Shown here: one piece after another, positions 34,694-44,015 of the stretch
Numbering within the stretch: the stretch's first letter is position 1
How the letters are laid out: the number at the start of each line of letters is the position of its first letter
Assembly (NCBI RefSeq): GCF_025318105.1
Contig: NZ_JAOANI010000012.1
Coordinates: 62,001-126,000 of the forward strand
Direction of reading: 5' to 3'
From: Venatoribacter pacificus
Lineage (GTDB): Bacteria > Pseudomonadota > Gammaproteobacteria > Pseudomonadales > Oceanobacteraceae
Length of the DNA: 64,000 bases
Notes under the pieces: generated by a model
Databases searched by the model: none
What the model was told of the DNA's origin: nothing
Seen by the model: only the letters and a program-made list of their open reading frames with translations
Translations under genes and position numbers: made by a program

Positions 34694-35170
34694 ATGACGA
34701 CTGTAAACATTGGCATCAGTGCCGAACACCGTGAAGCCATCAGCCAGGGACTCGGCCGCTTACTGGCCGATACCTACACGCTGTACTTAACCACCCATAA
34801 TTTTCACTGGAACATTACCGGGCCGATGTTCAACAGCCTGCACGCGATGTTTATGACCCAGTACACCGAACTGTGGAACGCCGTCGATCCGATTGCCGAA
34901 CGCATCCGTTCGCTTGGCCATGTAGCACCGGGTTCCTACGCACAGTTTGCCAAGCTGGCATCATTACCGGATGCACCACAAGTGCCGCCAAAAGCCACCG
35001 AGATGATCCGCATTCTGGCCGATGGTCATGAAGCCACCGCCCGTACCGCACGAAGTCTGTTCAAACTGGTGGAAGAAGCATCCGATGAACCAACCGCTGA
35101 TTTATTAACCCAGCGGCTGGCCATTCACGAGCAGACCGCCTGGATGCTGCGCGCACTGCTGGAGGAATAA
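34694..35170 (+). CDS. dps: Dps family ferritin-like protein
   Basis: 158 residues. Four-helix bundle that assembles into a dodecameric iron store and DNA protector. The intersubunit ferroxidase site is visible: HNFHWNITGP (His) and YTELWNAVDPIAERI (Asp and Glu). The N-terminus is short and not Lys-rich, so direct DNA binding is doubtful. A clear Shine-Dalgarno GCAGGAGCAGCTT precedes ATG 34694. Cotranscription with the ZIP transporter would link metal import and iron detoxification. Confidence 0.95.
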   Translation: MTTVNIGISAEHREAISQGLGRLLADTYTLYLTTHNFHWNITGPMFNSLHAMFMTQYTELWNAVDPIAERIRSLGHVAPGSYAQFAKLASLPDAPQVPPKATEMIRILADGHEATARTARSLFKLVEEASDEPTADLLTQRLAIHEQTAWMLRALLEE

Positions 35171-35197
35171 TCACTCAGGCCCATAAGGCTGGCTGTT

Positions 35198-35431
35198 TTA
35201 TTGCAGCCAGCCTTCAATATCTTCACGGTGTGGAATCGAGCCGCTGTGTACCAACTGCTCGTCCACCACCACCGCCGGTGTACGCATCACGCCATAACTC
35301 ATCATGGCTTCCGGGCTGGTTTCTTTAATTAATTCTATTTCGATCTTTTTTTCTGCGGCAATGGCGCTGATCGACTGCGCGACTTTTTCGCATTTACTGC
35401 ATCCTGAACCCAGTACTTTAACGATTTTCAT
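35198..35431 (-). CDS. Thioredoxin-fold redox-active disulfide protein (MTH895-like)
   Basis: 77 residues. VKVLGSGCSKCEKVAQ holds the CxxC active site and TPAVVVDEQLVHSG the cis-Pro region of a minimal thioredoxin fold. These tiny proteins often accompany DUF318-type permeases, as here, 29 bases upstream on the same strand. Start at the second of two adjacent ATGs (35431) gives better spacing to AAGGAG; the first (35434) is possible. Role: probably reduces or delivers a thiol-reactive substrate to the permease. Confidence 0.88.
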   Translation of the reverse strand: MKIVKVLGSGCSKCEKVAQSISAIAAEKKIEIELIKETSPEAMMSYGVMRTPAVVVDEQLVHSGSIPHREDIEGWLQ

Positions 35432-35463
35432 CATGACTCCTTACCGCCATAATAACGGCTGTT

Positions 35464-36453
35464 TTACAGATACGGAGTGAGTGCATTTAACACCCAACCC
35501 ACCAGCGTAAATGCCACCAACAGCATGAAAAAAATCAGCGCCAGCAGACGGATTTTCATGACCTGTTTCAACAGAATAAATTCGGGAAAACTGGCGGCAA
35601 CCGTACTCATACAAAATGCCAGCGTTGTGCCCACCGGCAGACCTTTGGTAATCAGGCTCTCCATCACCGGGATCACCCCGGTGGCATTGGAATACAGCGG
35701 AATGCCCGCCAGAACCGCAGCCGGCACCGACCACCACTCGCCCTGCCCCAGTGTGTCAGACACCCACTGATCCGGCACAAAACCGTGCAGCCCGGCACCC
35801 AGACCGACACCTAAAATAACCCACTTCCACACGCGGGAAAAAATATCGGTCATTTCTTCTTTGGCAAATTCATGACGCTCTTTCAGAGTCATACTGCCGG
35901 TGCTTGCGGTTCCGGTATGACCGGCCTGTTGCGCCTGATTGTAAGCACGGGCGGCAAAAGGCTGCAGCCAGCGTTCGGCTTTTAACAGATGCAATACCAG
36001 ACCACCGGCGATGCCGACAGCCATGCCGGTAACGATGTACAGCAGCGTGAATTTCCAGCCGAGCAGGCTCATCAGCAGCAGTACGGCCACTTCATTAATC
36101 AGCGGTGACGTCAGCAGAAACGCCATGGTAATACCCACCGGAATACCGGCAGAAGTAAAGCCGAGAAAAACAGGAATGCTGGAGCAGGAGCAAAACGGCG
36201 TAATGGCACCAAAGGCCGAGCCCAGCAATAAGCCCAGCCCGGTATGTTTGCGCGCCAGATAATCGCGCACCCGCTCAACGTTCAGCGAGGCTCTGAGCAG
36301 CGCGATGATATAAATCATCAGCAGTAACAGGGCAAAAATTTTACTGACGTCTTCAACAAAGAAGTGCAGCGCATCGCCCCACTTACTCTGGGCGGACAAG
36401 CCCGCCAAATCGAATACCAACCAGTCAGCCAGGCGGGTGAAGATTTCCAACAT
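35464..36453 (-). CDS. Permease of the DUF318/ArsP-like family
   Basis: 329 residues, about eight membrane segments. The paired blocks AITPFCSCSSIPVFLGFTSA and LYSNATGVIPVMESLI are hallmarks of this permease family. CSCSS is a candidate ligand site for metal(loid)s such as methylarsenite in ArsP relatives. The partner thioredoxin-like gene follows. A loop around residues 175-205 is hydrophilic (HTGTASTGSMTLKERHEF). No arsR or ars gene is close, so the substrate is uncertain. Confidence 0.88.
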   Translation of the reverse strand: MLEIFTRLADWLVFDLAGLSAQSKWGDALHFFVEDVSKIFALLLLMIYIIALLRASLNVERVRDYLARKHTGLGLLLGSAFGAITPFCSCSSIPVFLGFTSAGIPVGITMAFLLTSPLINEVAVLLLMSLLGWKFTLLYIVTGMAVGIAGGLVLHLLKAERWLQPFAARAYNQAQQAGHTGTASTGSMTLKERHEFAKEEMTDIFSRVWKWVILGVGLGAGLHGFVPDQWVSDTLGQGEWWSVPAAVLAGIPLYSNATGVIPVMESLITKGLPVGTTLAFCMSTVAASFPEFILLKQVMKIRLLALIFFMLLVAFTLVGWVLNALTPYL

Positions 36454-36611
36454 ATCAGTCTCCGCTTATCGTCAGCTGAGCTGTGCCCGACAGAGCACCA
36501 CATCAGTAACGCTGGCCGCAGTGTAGCGGAAAAGCGCTGCCGGCCACTTGATCTGCGGCATCAGGATCAGACAGCAGCGCGAAACAGGCTGACTATGTAT
36601 GCCCCGGGGCC

Positions 36612-37562
36612 TTAGTCTTCCGGCGATTGCTGTTTTTGCCGGGTCTTTTCCATGGCTTCACACAGCTGACGGGTACCCAGCAAAAAACGCGGCGTCGGCC
36701 GGTGCAATAAATCCGGATGAATATGATAAAGACTATTGGTTTTAACCGCCGTCAGGTGCTGGTACTGCCCCCAGGCGTCTAACCAGTCAGGGCGGCTTTC
36801 GCCCATACCACTGGCCACAATCACATCCGGGTTCATTTCCAGCACCGACTCGATACTGACCTGCGGTGCTTTAATCTCCAGATCAGCGTACACGTTACGA
36901 CCACCGCAGAGTTCGATGGCACGGGAAATAAAGGTATCGCCATTCTGGGTTAATAATGGCTGATGCCAGACCTGATAAAAAACCGTTAATGGTTTTTTAT
37001 CAGAATATTCCGCCCGTAACTGCGCCACCTGACGGCGGAAATCGGCCGCTACTTTTTCTCCTTTCGCTTTATGGCCAGACGCTGTGGCAAAGTTTTCCAG
37101 ATTACGGGCAATGGTTTCGTAGGTATTCGGATCGCTGACAAAAATTTCATAACCCAGTTGTTTCAGGCGCGATAAATCACGGGTCGGGTTACCTTCCGGC
37201 CAGGCGATAATTAAATCAGGTTTCAGGGCCACAATGGCTTCAATATTCAAAGCCGAATAACCGCCAACCCGGGGAATACTTTTTGCGGCTTCCGGATAAT
37301 CGGAATACTGCACGGCTCCAACAATGGCATCGCCACCGCCCACCGCAAACAACAGCTCGGTGCTGTGCGGAATCAGGCTGACAATACGCTGTGCCGGTTG
37401 TGAAAAATGATGCACCGTACCGGCATCGTCGGTCAGACTGAATCCGTTGCTGTCTGTATCGGACTGGCTTTCCGGATTTTTTTCTGCCGCAGCAAACAGC
37501 ACAGAGCTGCAGAAAGACAGCACGATCAATGCAGCTGGTATCCGTAATGCATTTAATATCAT
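36612..37562 (-). CDS. btuF: BtuF-like cobalamin-binding periplasmic protein
   Basis: 316 residues with an N-terminal signal peptide (about 1-26). The mature part is a class III binding protein: RIVSLIPHSTELLFAVGGGD, VGGYSALNIEAIVALKPDLIIAW and NPDVIVASG. Synteny with cobD and cbiB supports corrinoid rather than iron-siderophore binding. The BtuC/BtuD ABC components are not in the window. The start overlaps the stop of cobD by 4 bases (ATGA), so it belongs to the cbiB-cobD-btuF operon. Confidence 0.88.
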   Translation of the reverse strand: MILNALRIPAALIVLSFCSSVLFAAAEKNPESQSDTDSNGFSLTDDAGTVHHFSQPAQRIVSLIPHSTELLFAVGGGDAIVGAVQYSDYPEAAKSIPRVGGYSALNIEAIVALKPDLIIAWPEGNPTRDLSRLKQLGYEIFVSDPNTYETIARNLENFATASGHKAKGEKVAADFRRQVAQLRAEYSDKKPLTVFYQVWHQPLLTQNGDTFISRAIELCGGRNVYADLEIKAPQVSIESVLEMNPDVIVASGMGESRPDWLDAWGQYQHLTAVKTNSLYHIHPDLLHRPTPRFLLGTRQLCEAMEKTRQKQQSPED

Positions 37563-38608
37563 AAAAGGAATTCTCTCAGTTCATTCAGCGCTTGCTGTAG
37601 CTGCTGTTGTTTACAGGCATCGTCGCCCACCAATCCCAGGCGGATTAACTGCTGCTGTTTAAAGCAACGGCTCCATATATAGCGTTCGGCTAAAAAAGTC
37701 TGCACTCGTTCGGCATTGGGAAATTTCAGGGTAAAAAATAAATTACTTTTCCCGGCCAGAAAAAAACCATTCAGCCACTGTGCCATTAATGCATGATTGT
37801 CTTTCAGACGTGACCGCTGCTGTGCAATCCATGACTCATCACTCAGCGCCTGCTGTGCCAGCCACAGACTGTGCCCGGCCACCGGCCAGGGGCCGAGTCT
37901 GTTGGCCAGATTCTGCAGCACATCGGCCGTGGCAAATACCACACCAATACGCAGCCCCGCCAGACCAAAAAATTTTCCCAGCGAGCGTAATACCAGCATA
38001 TTATCTGCCAGTGTCTGAGTTAACAGGCTGTCGTCTGGCGTACAATCCATAAAGGCTTCATCGCACAGCAACCAAGCCTGACGCTGTTTTAACTGTTCAG
38101 CCCAGCCGTGCAATTCAGCCGCACTGAAACGTTCACCGCCGGGATTCCCCGGATTAACCAGCACCAGCATATCGGGCAATTCATGGTTATTATTGGCAAC
38201 AGCATTGAATGCCTGGCGAATATCGTCTGCGGTTTTTTCATACACAGAATGCCCGGCTTTTTTCCAGCATGATGCATGTTCGCCATAGGTACCGGCCAGA
38301 CTCCACACCTTGCCACGACTGAAACAGCCAGGTAATTCCGCAATGGCGCGCTGACTGCCGGGAACCAGCAACCCCTCATGGCCATAATAAGTCCGGATTG
38401 CACGGTTTAATTCAGGCTGAATGCCGGGCAACTCATGAATAAAAGACACTGGGCAGGATAGCTCCTTCCCCTGTTCAGACCACCAGCAGTAAGGGCTGAC
38501 CGCACTGGATAAATCCAGCCACTGCTGTGGCTCACCGCCAAATTGTTTGATCGCGCGCTGCAGATCGGCACCATGAATAACGGTTTCGGCTACGTCAATT
38601 AATTGCAT
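37559..38608 (-). CDS. cobD: Threonine-phosphate decarboxylase CobD
   Basis: 349 residues, PLP-dependent fold-type I enzyme. VLRSLGKFFGLAGLRIG carries the PLP lysine, and LVNPGNPGGERF the usual Asn. It decarboxylates L-threonine-O-3-phosphate to (R)-1-amino-2-propanol phosphate, the side-chain linker that CbiB attaches. Adjacent to cbiB with a 1-base gap and coupled to btuF. In alpha-proteobacterial nomenclature this enzyme is CobC. A histidinol-phosphate aminotransferase annotation is possible from sequence alone but the context argues against it. Confidence 0.92.
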   Translation of the reverse strand: MQLIDVAETVIHGADLQRAIKQFGGEPQQWLDLSSAVSPYCWWSEQGKELSCPVSFIHELPGIQPELNRAIRTYYGHEGLLVPGSQRAIAELPGCFSRGKVWSLAGTYGEHASCWKKAGHSVYEKTADDIRQAFNAVANNNHELPDMLVLVNPGNPGGERFSAAELHGWAEQLKQRQAWLLCDEAFMDCTPDDSLLTQTLADNMLVLRSLGKFFGLAGLRIGVVFATADVLQNLANRLGPWPVAGHSLWLAQQALSDESWIAQQRSRLKDNHALMAQWLNGFFLAGKSNLFFTLKFPNAERVQTFLAERYIWSRCFKQQQLIRLGLVGDDACKQQQLQQALNELREFLL

Positions 38609-38609
38609 A

Positions 38610-39638
38610 TCAGCCGCCGAAAACCAGCTGAATAATGGCGTTCAGCAGCAGAGTGACAAACAGCCAGAACAGGAAAAACAGAGACAGACTGCGCTTAACC
38701 AGTTTCACCGCCGGTACAATATGCTGTGGCGTTGCAGCGATACCACAACCCATCGGCGGCTTATTCTTCCACTCGCCGTGATAACAGGCTCGTTCGCTTA
38801 AGCGGATATTTAATGCACCGGCACCGGCGGTCATTACCGCACCGCCATTCGGGCTGGCACAGTGTTTTGCCTGTGTACGCCAGCAGCGCCAGGCATCTTT
38901 TCTGTTCGGCCCGGCGAGAATAAAACACAAGGCGGTAATACGGGCTGGCCAGTAAGCCAGTACATCATCCAGCCGTGCAGCCGCACGGCCAAAATAATTA
39001 AAGCGCGGATTACGGTAGCCCCACATCGCATCCAGCGTATTCACCCAACGATGCAGCAGAACCGGTAATGCACCACCCAGCGCAAACCAGAATAATGAGG
39101 CGAATAAGGCATCGGATGAATTTTCCAGCAGGCTTTCAATATCGGCCTGAGCAATTTCGTCGGCCGATAACTGCACGGTATCACGACTGACAATCCAGCC
39201 CAGTTTTTCCCGGGCAGAGGCAATATTGTTCTGTTCCAGCGCACTGGCCACGGCCAATACGTGTTGCTGCAGACTTTGCCAGCCGATACAGCTGTACAAC
39301 ACCAGCACCTGTACGATTACCCACAGCAGCAAGGATTGCTGCGCCAGCCAGATAAATAACACTGCCAGTGGCAGCAGTGGCGACAAAACAATAATGAGTG
39401 CCAGCAGTCCGCGTAAAGCGGTGACAGGTTCAGCCATTTTTTCAGGAATATTAAAACGCCGCTCCAGCCAGACCGCCCAGCGGCCGAACGCGACCAGCGG
39501 ATGAAAACGCGACGGTTCGCCGAAAAGACGATCACACGCCAATGCCAGCAGCATAAGCCCGCCCATAAAGAACAACAGCAACAACGGGGGAAGATGGCTA
39601 ACGCCGGCGGGAAAAAATCCACTGAACAGGGGAATCAT
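38610..39638 (-). CDS. cbiB: Adenosylcobinamide-phosphate synthase CbiB
   Basis: 342 residues, integral membrane protein with several hydrophobic segments. Family blocks: LALACDRLFGEPSRFHPLVA at the N-terminus, VSRDTVQLSADEIAQADIES, and GALPVLLHRWVNTLDAMWGY. It joins aminopropanol phosphate to adenosylcobyric acid. Start 39638 is the first position that gives the family N-terminus; the longer in-frame extension to 40238 is antisense to cobQ and was rejected. Divergent from cobQ with 42 bases between. Confidence 0.93.
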   Translation of the reverse strand: MIPLFSGFFPAGVSHLPPLLLLFFMGGLMLLALACDRLFGEPSRFHPLVAFGRWAVWLERRFNIPEKMAEPVTALRGLLALIIVLSPLLPLAVLFIWLAQQSLLLWVIVQVLVLYSCIGWQSLQQHVLAVASALEQNNIASAREKLGWIVSRDTVQLSADEIAQADIESLLENSSDALFASLFWFALGGALPVLLHRWVNTLDAMWGYRNPRFNYFGRAAARLDDVLAYWPARITALCFILAGPNRKDAWRCWRTQAKHCASPNGGAVMTAGAGALNIRLSERACYHGEWKNKPPMGCGIAATPQHIVPAVKLVKRSLSLFFLFWLFVTLLLNAIIQLVFGG

Positions 39639-39680
39639 GTCATACAATGGCCGGTAAATTTCAGACGCCAAGTGTACCAG

Positions 39681-41180
39681 ATGTCCGACTTCTCCGCTGT
39701 TATGCCAATGCTGCCCACACACCAGACCCTGATGGTGCAGGGCACCACGTCCGATGCCGGCAAGAGCACACTGGTCTGCGCACTGGGGCGCATTCTGGCC
39801 GATGCACATATCCGCACCGCACCGTTTAAACCGCAGAATATGGCACTCAACAGTGCGGTGACAGCCGATGGTGGAGAAATTGGCCGGGCACAGGCATTGC
39901 AGGCACAGGCCTGTCGTCTGGCACCCACCACCGATATGAACCCGGTATTGCTTAAGCCCAACAGTGACACCGGCGCTCAGGTAATTATTCAGGGCAAAGC
40001 GGTCGGTAATCTGCCGGCGCAGGATTATCACGCCTATAAAAAAACCGCCATGAATGCGGTACTGGATTCTTATCAGCGTCTGCAGCAAAGCTATCCCTGG
40101 GTGTTGGTCGAAGGTGCTGGCAGTCCGGCAGAAATTAATCTGCGCGCCAATGATATTGCCAATATGGGCTTTGCTGAAGCCGTCGATTGCCCGGTCATTC
40201 TGATTGCCGATATTGATCGCGGCGGTGTCTTTGCGCATTTACTGGGAACGTTAGCCTGCCTCAGTGACAGTGAGCGCGCACGGGTGGTTGGCTTTGTCAT
40301 TAACCGTTTCCGCGGTGATATTGCCCTGCTGCAGGATGGCCTCGACTGGCTGGAAGAAAAAACCGGAAAACCGGTGCTTGGGGTTCTGCCTTACCTGCAC
40401 GGTTTATATCTGGACGCCGAAGATGCCGTCAGCCAGCAGCAGGTTGAGCAGGATAAAGACAAGGTCATTAATGTGGTGGTGCCGGTGTATCCACGCACCA
40501 GTAACCACACCGACTTTGACGCATTGCGCGTACATCCGCAGGTCAATTTAATTCTGGTCGGCCCGGAACAAACACCACCGCCAGCCGATTTTGTGATTCT
40601 GCCCGGCTCTAAAAATACCCGCGCCGATCTTAACTGGCTGCAAACACAACCCGGTAACTGGCCGCAGTATCTGCAGCGACATCTGCGTTATGGCGGAAAA
40701 CTGCTGGGAATCTGTGGTGGCCTGCAAATGCTGGGAGAAAGCATCAGCGATCCGCATGGCCTTGAAGGGCCAGCCGGCAGCAGCGTGGGGTTGGGGTATC
40801 TGCCATTAATCAGCGAATTAAAAGCCGATAAAACGTTACGCCTCGCCAGTGGCGAACTACGCTTGCCGGATCAGCCGGTTGTGGTGGCTCAGGGTTATGA
40901 AATTCATGCCGGAATTTCACTCAGCAACGACGACATTCAGGATATCGGCTGCGGCTGGCTCAGTAACGATGGTCAGATAATGGCCACTTACTGGCATGGT
41001 ATTTTTGATACGCCGCAAGCCCTGCAGCAGATTTTGCACTGGGCGGGATTGTCTGACAGTAAGACCGTTGACTTTAACAGCATCCGTGAACAGCAAATCG
41101 ATCGTCTGGCCCTCAGCGTAAAACAAAATATTAACTGGCAAAAACTCAATAGCGCCTTGCAGCAATTTCGGCCGCTGTAA
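39681..41180 (+). CDS. cobQ: Cobyric acid synthase CobQ
   Basis: 499 residues, glutamine-dependent amidotransferase that amidates four side chains of adenosylcobyrinic a,c-diamide. N-terminal dethiobiotin-synthetase-like ATPase with P-loop VQGTTSDAGKSTL; C-terminal class I glutaminase with nucleophile Cys in LLGICGGLQMLGES and His in TYWHGIFDTP. Start 39681 gives the normal N-terminus (a short MSDFSAVMPM lead); the longer frame to 39501 overlaps cbiB. No riboswitch is visible in the 42-base divergent gap. Confidence 0.95.
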   Translation: MSDFSAVMPMLPTHQTLMVQGTTSDAGKSTLVCALGRILADAHIRTAPFKPQNMALNSAVTADGGEIGRAQALQAQACRLAPTTDMNPVLLKPNSDTGAQVIIQGKAVGNLPAQDYHAYKKTAMNAVLDSYQRLQQSYPWVLVEGAGSPAEINLRANDIANMGFAEAVDCPVILIADIDRGGVFAHLLGTLACLSDSERARVVGFVINRFRGDIALLQDGLDWLEEKTGKPVLGVLPYLHGLYLDAEDAVSQQQVEQDKDKVINVVVPVYPRTSNHTDFDALRVHPQVNLILVGPEQTPPPADFVILPGSKNTRADLNWLQTQPGNWPQYLQRHLRYGGKLLGICGGLQMLGESISDPHGLEGPAGSSVGLGYLPLISELKADKTLRLASGELRLPDQPVVVAQGYEIHAGISLSNDDIQDIGCGWLSNDGQIMATYWHGIFDTPQALQQILHWAGLSDSKTVDFNSIREQQIDRLALSVKQNINWQKLNSALQQFRPL

Positions 41181-41291
41181 CACAGTGTCACAACATTACG
41201 ACGAAAGCCCTTTTGCAATTTGCGACAAAAATCCGTACCCTGCGCCGCCTTTTCTCTCTCCATAACAGCGCTATCAACAAGGTACAGAATC

Positions 41292-41690
41292 ATGGGCGAT
41301 GCCGATAAGGTTTTTCAAAGCTATGGCCGCAGCTGTAACAACCCTGTTTTTTACGAAGATTTCTACAACGCATTCATGAACAAATCTGCAGATATCCGGG
41401 CCATGTTCGTTAACACCAATATGGACTCGCAACGCGGTTTGTTACGCGGTGGCATTATGTGGCTGGTAATGCACGCCCGTGGCATGTCAGACAGTAAAAT
41501 CCGCGCGCTGGGTGAAAGCCACAGCCGTAAGAATATGAACATCAATCCGGCGCATTACAGCCTGTGGATGGATGCACTGATGGAAACGCTGAGCAAACAC
41601 GATCCGTTGTTTGATGCCGAGCTGGAACGTATCTGGCGCGTTACGCTGCGTCCGGCGATTGAAATGATTCAGAGCATGTACGACCAGTAG
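41292..41690 (+). CDS. Single-domain globin-like protein
   Basis: 132 residues, all helical. FQSYGRSCNNPVFYEDFYNAF with Phe/Tyr in the B helix and LGESHSRKNMNINPAHY with a candidate proximal His at the F helix fit the bacterial globin superfamily. It would bind haem and ligands such as O2 or NO; sensor-type coupling is not visible. Start 41292 is preferred to the in-frame 41220 because that extension has no family resemblance. It stands alone between cobQ and lysE. Confidence 0.8.
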   Translation: MGDADKVFQSYGRSCNNPVFYEDFYNAFMNKSADIRAMFVNTNMDSQRGLLRGGIMWLVMHARGMSDSKIRALGESHSRKNMNINPAHYSLWMDALMETLSKHDPLFDAELERIWRVTLRPAIEMIQSMYDQ

Positions 41691-41887
41691 AAGCTGCGAT
41701 CCGACAAAAAAGACCGGAACCGCAGCGCAGTTAACTGGTGTTTTAATCGACAGCCCGGCATCTGCCAGCCCCATAAACCCTGGCGCTAACAGAAAGCGGG
41801 CCCGTTCTGGCCTGCCGGGCCCATGTTTACTTTTCAATATCCGAGCTTCTGCTGATCACCAGGCAAAACGTTTCTCACTGAGGAATT

Positions 41888-42520
41888 ATGGATTTATTAC
41901 AGGGCTTATTGCTGATTACTTCCATCCATCTGCTGGCGGCCGCCTCTCCCGGCCCCGACTTTATTTTTGTCAGCCAACAAACCTTACGCCACGGGCGCAA
42001 AGCCGGACTGCTCAGTAGCTTAGGTATTTCGCTCGGGCTGTCGGTACATATAGCGTATTCAGCCGTTGGCCTGGCTGCGCTGATGGCTAACTCGGCATTC
42101 GCGTTATTGATACTGAAAATCGCCGGTGGCTGTTATCTGATATATCTGGGTATTCAGGGGCTGAAAAGTAAAGCCGGCAGCATGGACAATGCTCCCACAG
42201 AAGCAATAACGGCAAAACCAAAAACGGCCGCACGCAGCATTGGTGCCGGTTTTTTATGCAATGCGTTAAACCCTAAAGCACCGGTGTATTTTGTTTCATT
42301 ATTTACGCTGGTTTTATCGTCCGATATGCCGCTGTATCAATTAGCGATTTACGGTGTGTGGATCATGCTGATTCAGATGGCATGGTTTTCTGCGGTGGTC
42401 ATGATGCTGTCCCGTCCGGCGGTGTCAGTGCGCTTTAAACGCTTCGGTCATTGGATTGACCGTATTTTAGGCGGAGCCATGATTGCTCTGGGCGTGAAAT
42501 TACTGGCCAGTCGCCAGTAA
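41888..42520 (+). CDS. LysE/RhtB family exporter
   Basis: 210 residues, about six membrane segments. LLAAASPGPDFIFVSQQTLRHGRKAGLLSS is the conserved N-terminal signature of amino-acid or metabolite exporters (RhtB/LysE). GFLCNALNPKAPVYFVSLF is the second conserved block. Substrate cannot be assigned; RhtB members export homoserine/threonine. The ribosome binding site is GAGGAATT before ATG 41888. No divergent LysR regulator is adjacent. Convergent with the small gene at 42535. Confidence 0.92.
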   Translation: MDLLQGLLLITSIHLLAAASPGPDFIFVSQQTLRHGRKAGLLSSLGISLGLSVHIAYSAVGLAALMANSAFALLILKIAGGCYLIYLGIQGLKSKAGSMDNAPTEAITAKPKTAARSIGAGFLCNALNPKAPVYFVSLFTLVLSSDMPLYQLAIYGVWIMLIQMAWFSAVVMMLSRPAVSVRFKRFGHWIDRILGGAMIALGVKLLASRQ

Positions 42521-42534
42521 TTTCATCTTCGGCA

Positions 42535-42825
42535 TCAATCGAACTGCTGTGTGAACTCTGCCTGCTCAGCAGGCAGCGAATGGTCAGGTTGGCGCGGAAT
42601 GTACTTTGAAGAACCCACCGGCTCACCCACTTCGCGGATAATTTCCTGCATTGAAGACCGCTCTTCCAACTCGTAATAATTACCGAAAGCAGAAGAATCC
42701 ACTTCGGCAGTGGTGGTATCCGGATAGCTGCTTCCATTAGCAGATACATTCTGTTCGCCAGCAATTACAACCGCAGAAAAAATCAGTCCACACACACCCG
42801 GCAGTAATATATTGTTGCGCAGCAT
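42535..42825 (-). CDS. Small exported protein of unknown function
   Basis: 96 residues. The start at 42825 shares one base with the stop of the upstream gene (TAATG) and has a GGAGGGTGA Shine-Dalgarno inside it. N-terminal signal peptide (about 1-22, ending VIAGE). The mature part is polar with a Ser/Tyr-rich segment and no family I recognise. It forms a two-gene unit with the lipoprotein upstream. Confidence 0.65.
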   Translation of the reverse strand: MLRNNILLPGVCGLIFSAVVIAGEQNVSANGSSYPDTTTAEVDSSAFGNYYELEERSSMQEIIREVGEPVGSSKYIPRQPDHSLPAEQAEFTQQFD

Positions 42826-43178
42826 TACTTCACCCTCCATATATAATCAAAGCCGCATTTGAGCAGAACATCTTTCTGAATCACTTCTGTCGCATCGGTA
42901 CGCACCGCTTTCATGGTGTAGCTTTTTCCGCATTCAATATCGCTGACGGTATAACTCTGACCGGTAGAAATAAATTTACCTTCAATCTGATTGGGGCCAT
43001 AGCCGCTGCCGTCAGAAAGATAAAAATCTTTCAGGCTGGTAAAGGCTTCATTGTATATCGTCACCGATGAGGTCGTACCAACGGGTTGATCGGCATCGTC
43101 GACTTCCGGGCCACAGCCCAGTAAAAAAAGGGTTAACAAGGGAATTAATACGTTACGCACAAGGGTATTCCGGATCAT
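42825..43178 (-). CDS. Small lipoprotein of unknown function
   Basis: About 117 residues from ATG 43178; upstream in-frame ATG at 43214 gives a longer, less signal-like N-terminus. The N-terminus is a lipoprotein signal with lipobox FLLGC, Cys followed by GPEVDD. The remaining ~95 residues are strand-rich with two Cys (about residues 82 and 108), perhaps a disulfide. No known domain is recognised. It sits directly downstream of cobS, a 51-base gap, so it might be part of the cob transcript. Confidence 0.68.
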   Translation of the reverse strand: MIRNTLVRNVLIPLLTLFLLGCGPEVDDADQPVGTTSSVTIYNEAFTSLKDFYLSDGSGYGPNQIEGKFISTGQSYTVSDIECGKSYTMKAVRTDATEVIQKDVLLKCGFDYIWRVK

Positions 43179-43229
43179 TTTTATATTGATGGGCAGAATA
43201 ACATTGCACTGCATCAGCGGAAAACAACA

Positions 43230-44015
43230 TTACAAAGCAATGGCCGCCAGCAGCAGAGCTTCCTGAATTTCGATGGTGGCACCCAGCGTATCACCGGTAC
43301 AGCCGCCCAGGCGTTTTATCATCGCCGCACGGGCCATCATCAGAATGGTCAGCCACAGAGCCAGAATAAACAGCGCCTGCGTCTGTAAAAACACACCGGC
43401 CAGCAATGCCAGAAGCGTTCCGGTAATGCCGACCACTAACGGCGTTGCCCCCGCCACCAGCGCACTGGCTAAGCCTTTTTTACGAACATAAGGTGTGGTT
43501 GCCAGCAAACCCGGAACAGAACCTCGGGCGAGCATTGGCACCAGCATAAAACCGGCCAGTAACAACCAGATATTCCATGAACCATTAACGCCAGACGCTT
43601 TATCCAGCAACGCATAAATGGCGGCAAATTTAACCAGCAAAACCACCACCACCACGGTAACGCCCATCGGCCCGCTTTGCGGGTCTTTCATAATCGCCAG
43701 CGTGCGTTCTTTATTGCCCAGTCCGCCCACCCAGGCATCGGCACTGTCGGCCAGACCATCCAGATGCAAAGCACCACTAAACGCCACCCAGATGGATAAC
43801 AATAAAGCGGCTAACAGCAGCAGCGAAACCTGCGGATTATAAAAAAAGCCGGCGGCGGTAAAAGCCAGCAAACTGAGGCCAAGCAAGCAACCGATCAGCG
43901 GATAAAACACCAGCGAGCGGGCCGCGACCGCATCGTCCACACGTTTTAAATACGGCGTTGGCAGACGCGTCAGAAAAGCCATGGCATACCAGAATGCCCA
44001 CCAGTGCAGATTCAC
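43230..44015 (-). CDS. cobS: Adenosylcobinamide-GDP ribazoletransferase CobS
   Basis: 261 residues, inner-membrane enzyme with about six hydrophobic segments. It condenses adenosylcobinamide-GDP with alpha-ribazole(-phosphate) to make adenosylcobalamin (phosphate). Conserved blocks: FLTRLPTPYL near the N-terminus, HLDGLADSADAWVGGLG with metal-binding Asp, and DPQSGPMGVTVVV. Its start overlaps cobC by 4 bases (ATGA). Last clear gene of the cobUTCS operon. Confidence 0.95.
   Translation of the reverse strand: MNLHWWAFWYAMAFLTRLPTPYLKRVDDAVAARSLVFYPLIGCLLGLSLLAFTAAGFFYNPQVSLLLLAALLLSIWVAFSGALHLDGLADSADAWVGGLGNKERTLAIMKDPQSGPMGVTVVVVVLLVKFAAIYALLDKASGVNGSWNIWLLLAGFMLVPMLARGSVPGLLATTPYVRKKGLASALVAGATPLVVGITGTLLALLAGVFLQTQALFILALWLTILMMARAAMIKRLGGCTGDTLGATIEIQEALLLAAIAL

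Noticed and set aside
39639..39680. B12 riboswitch between cbiB and cobQ
   Set aside because: The gap is only 42 bases and has no B12-box sequence.
39639..40238. 200-codon N-terminal extension of cbiB
   Set aside because: It is entirely antisense to cobQ, which has clear family motifs, and the family N-terminus starts at 39638.
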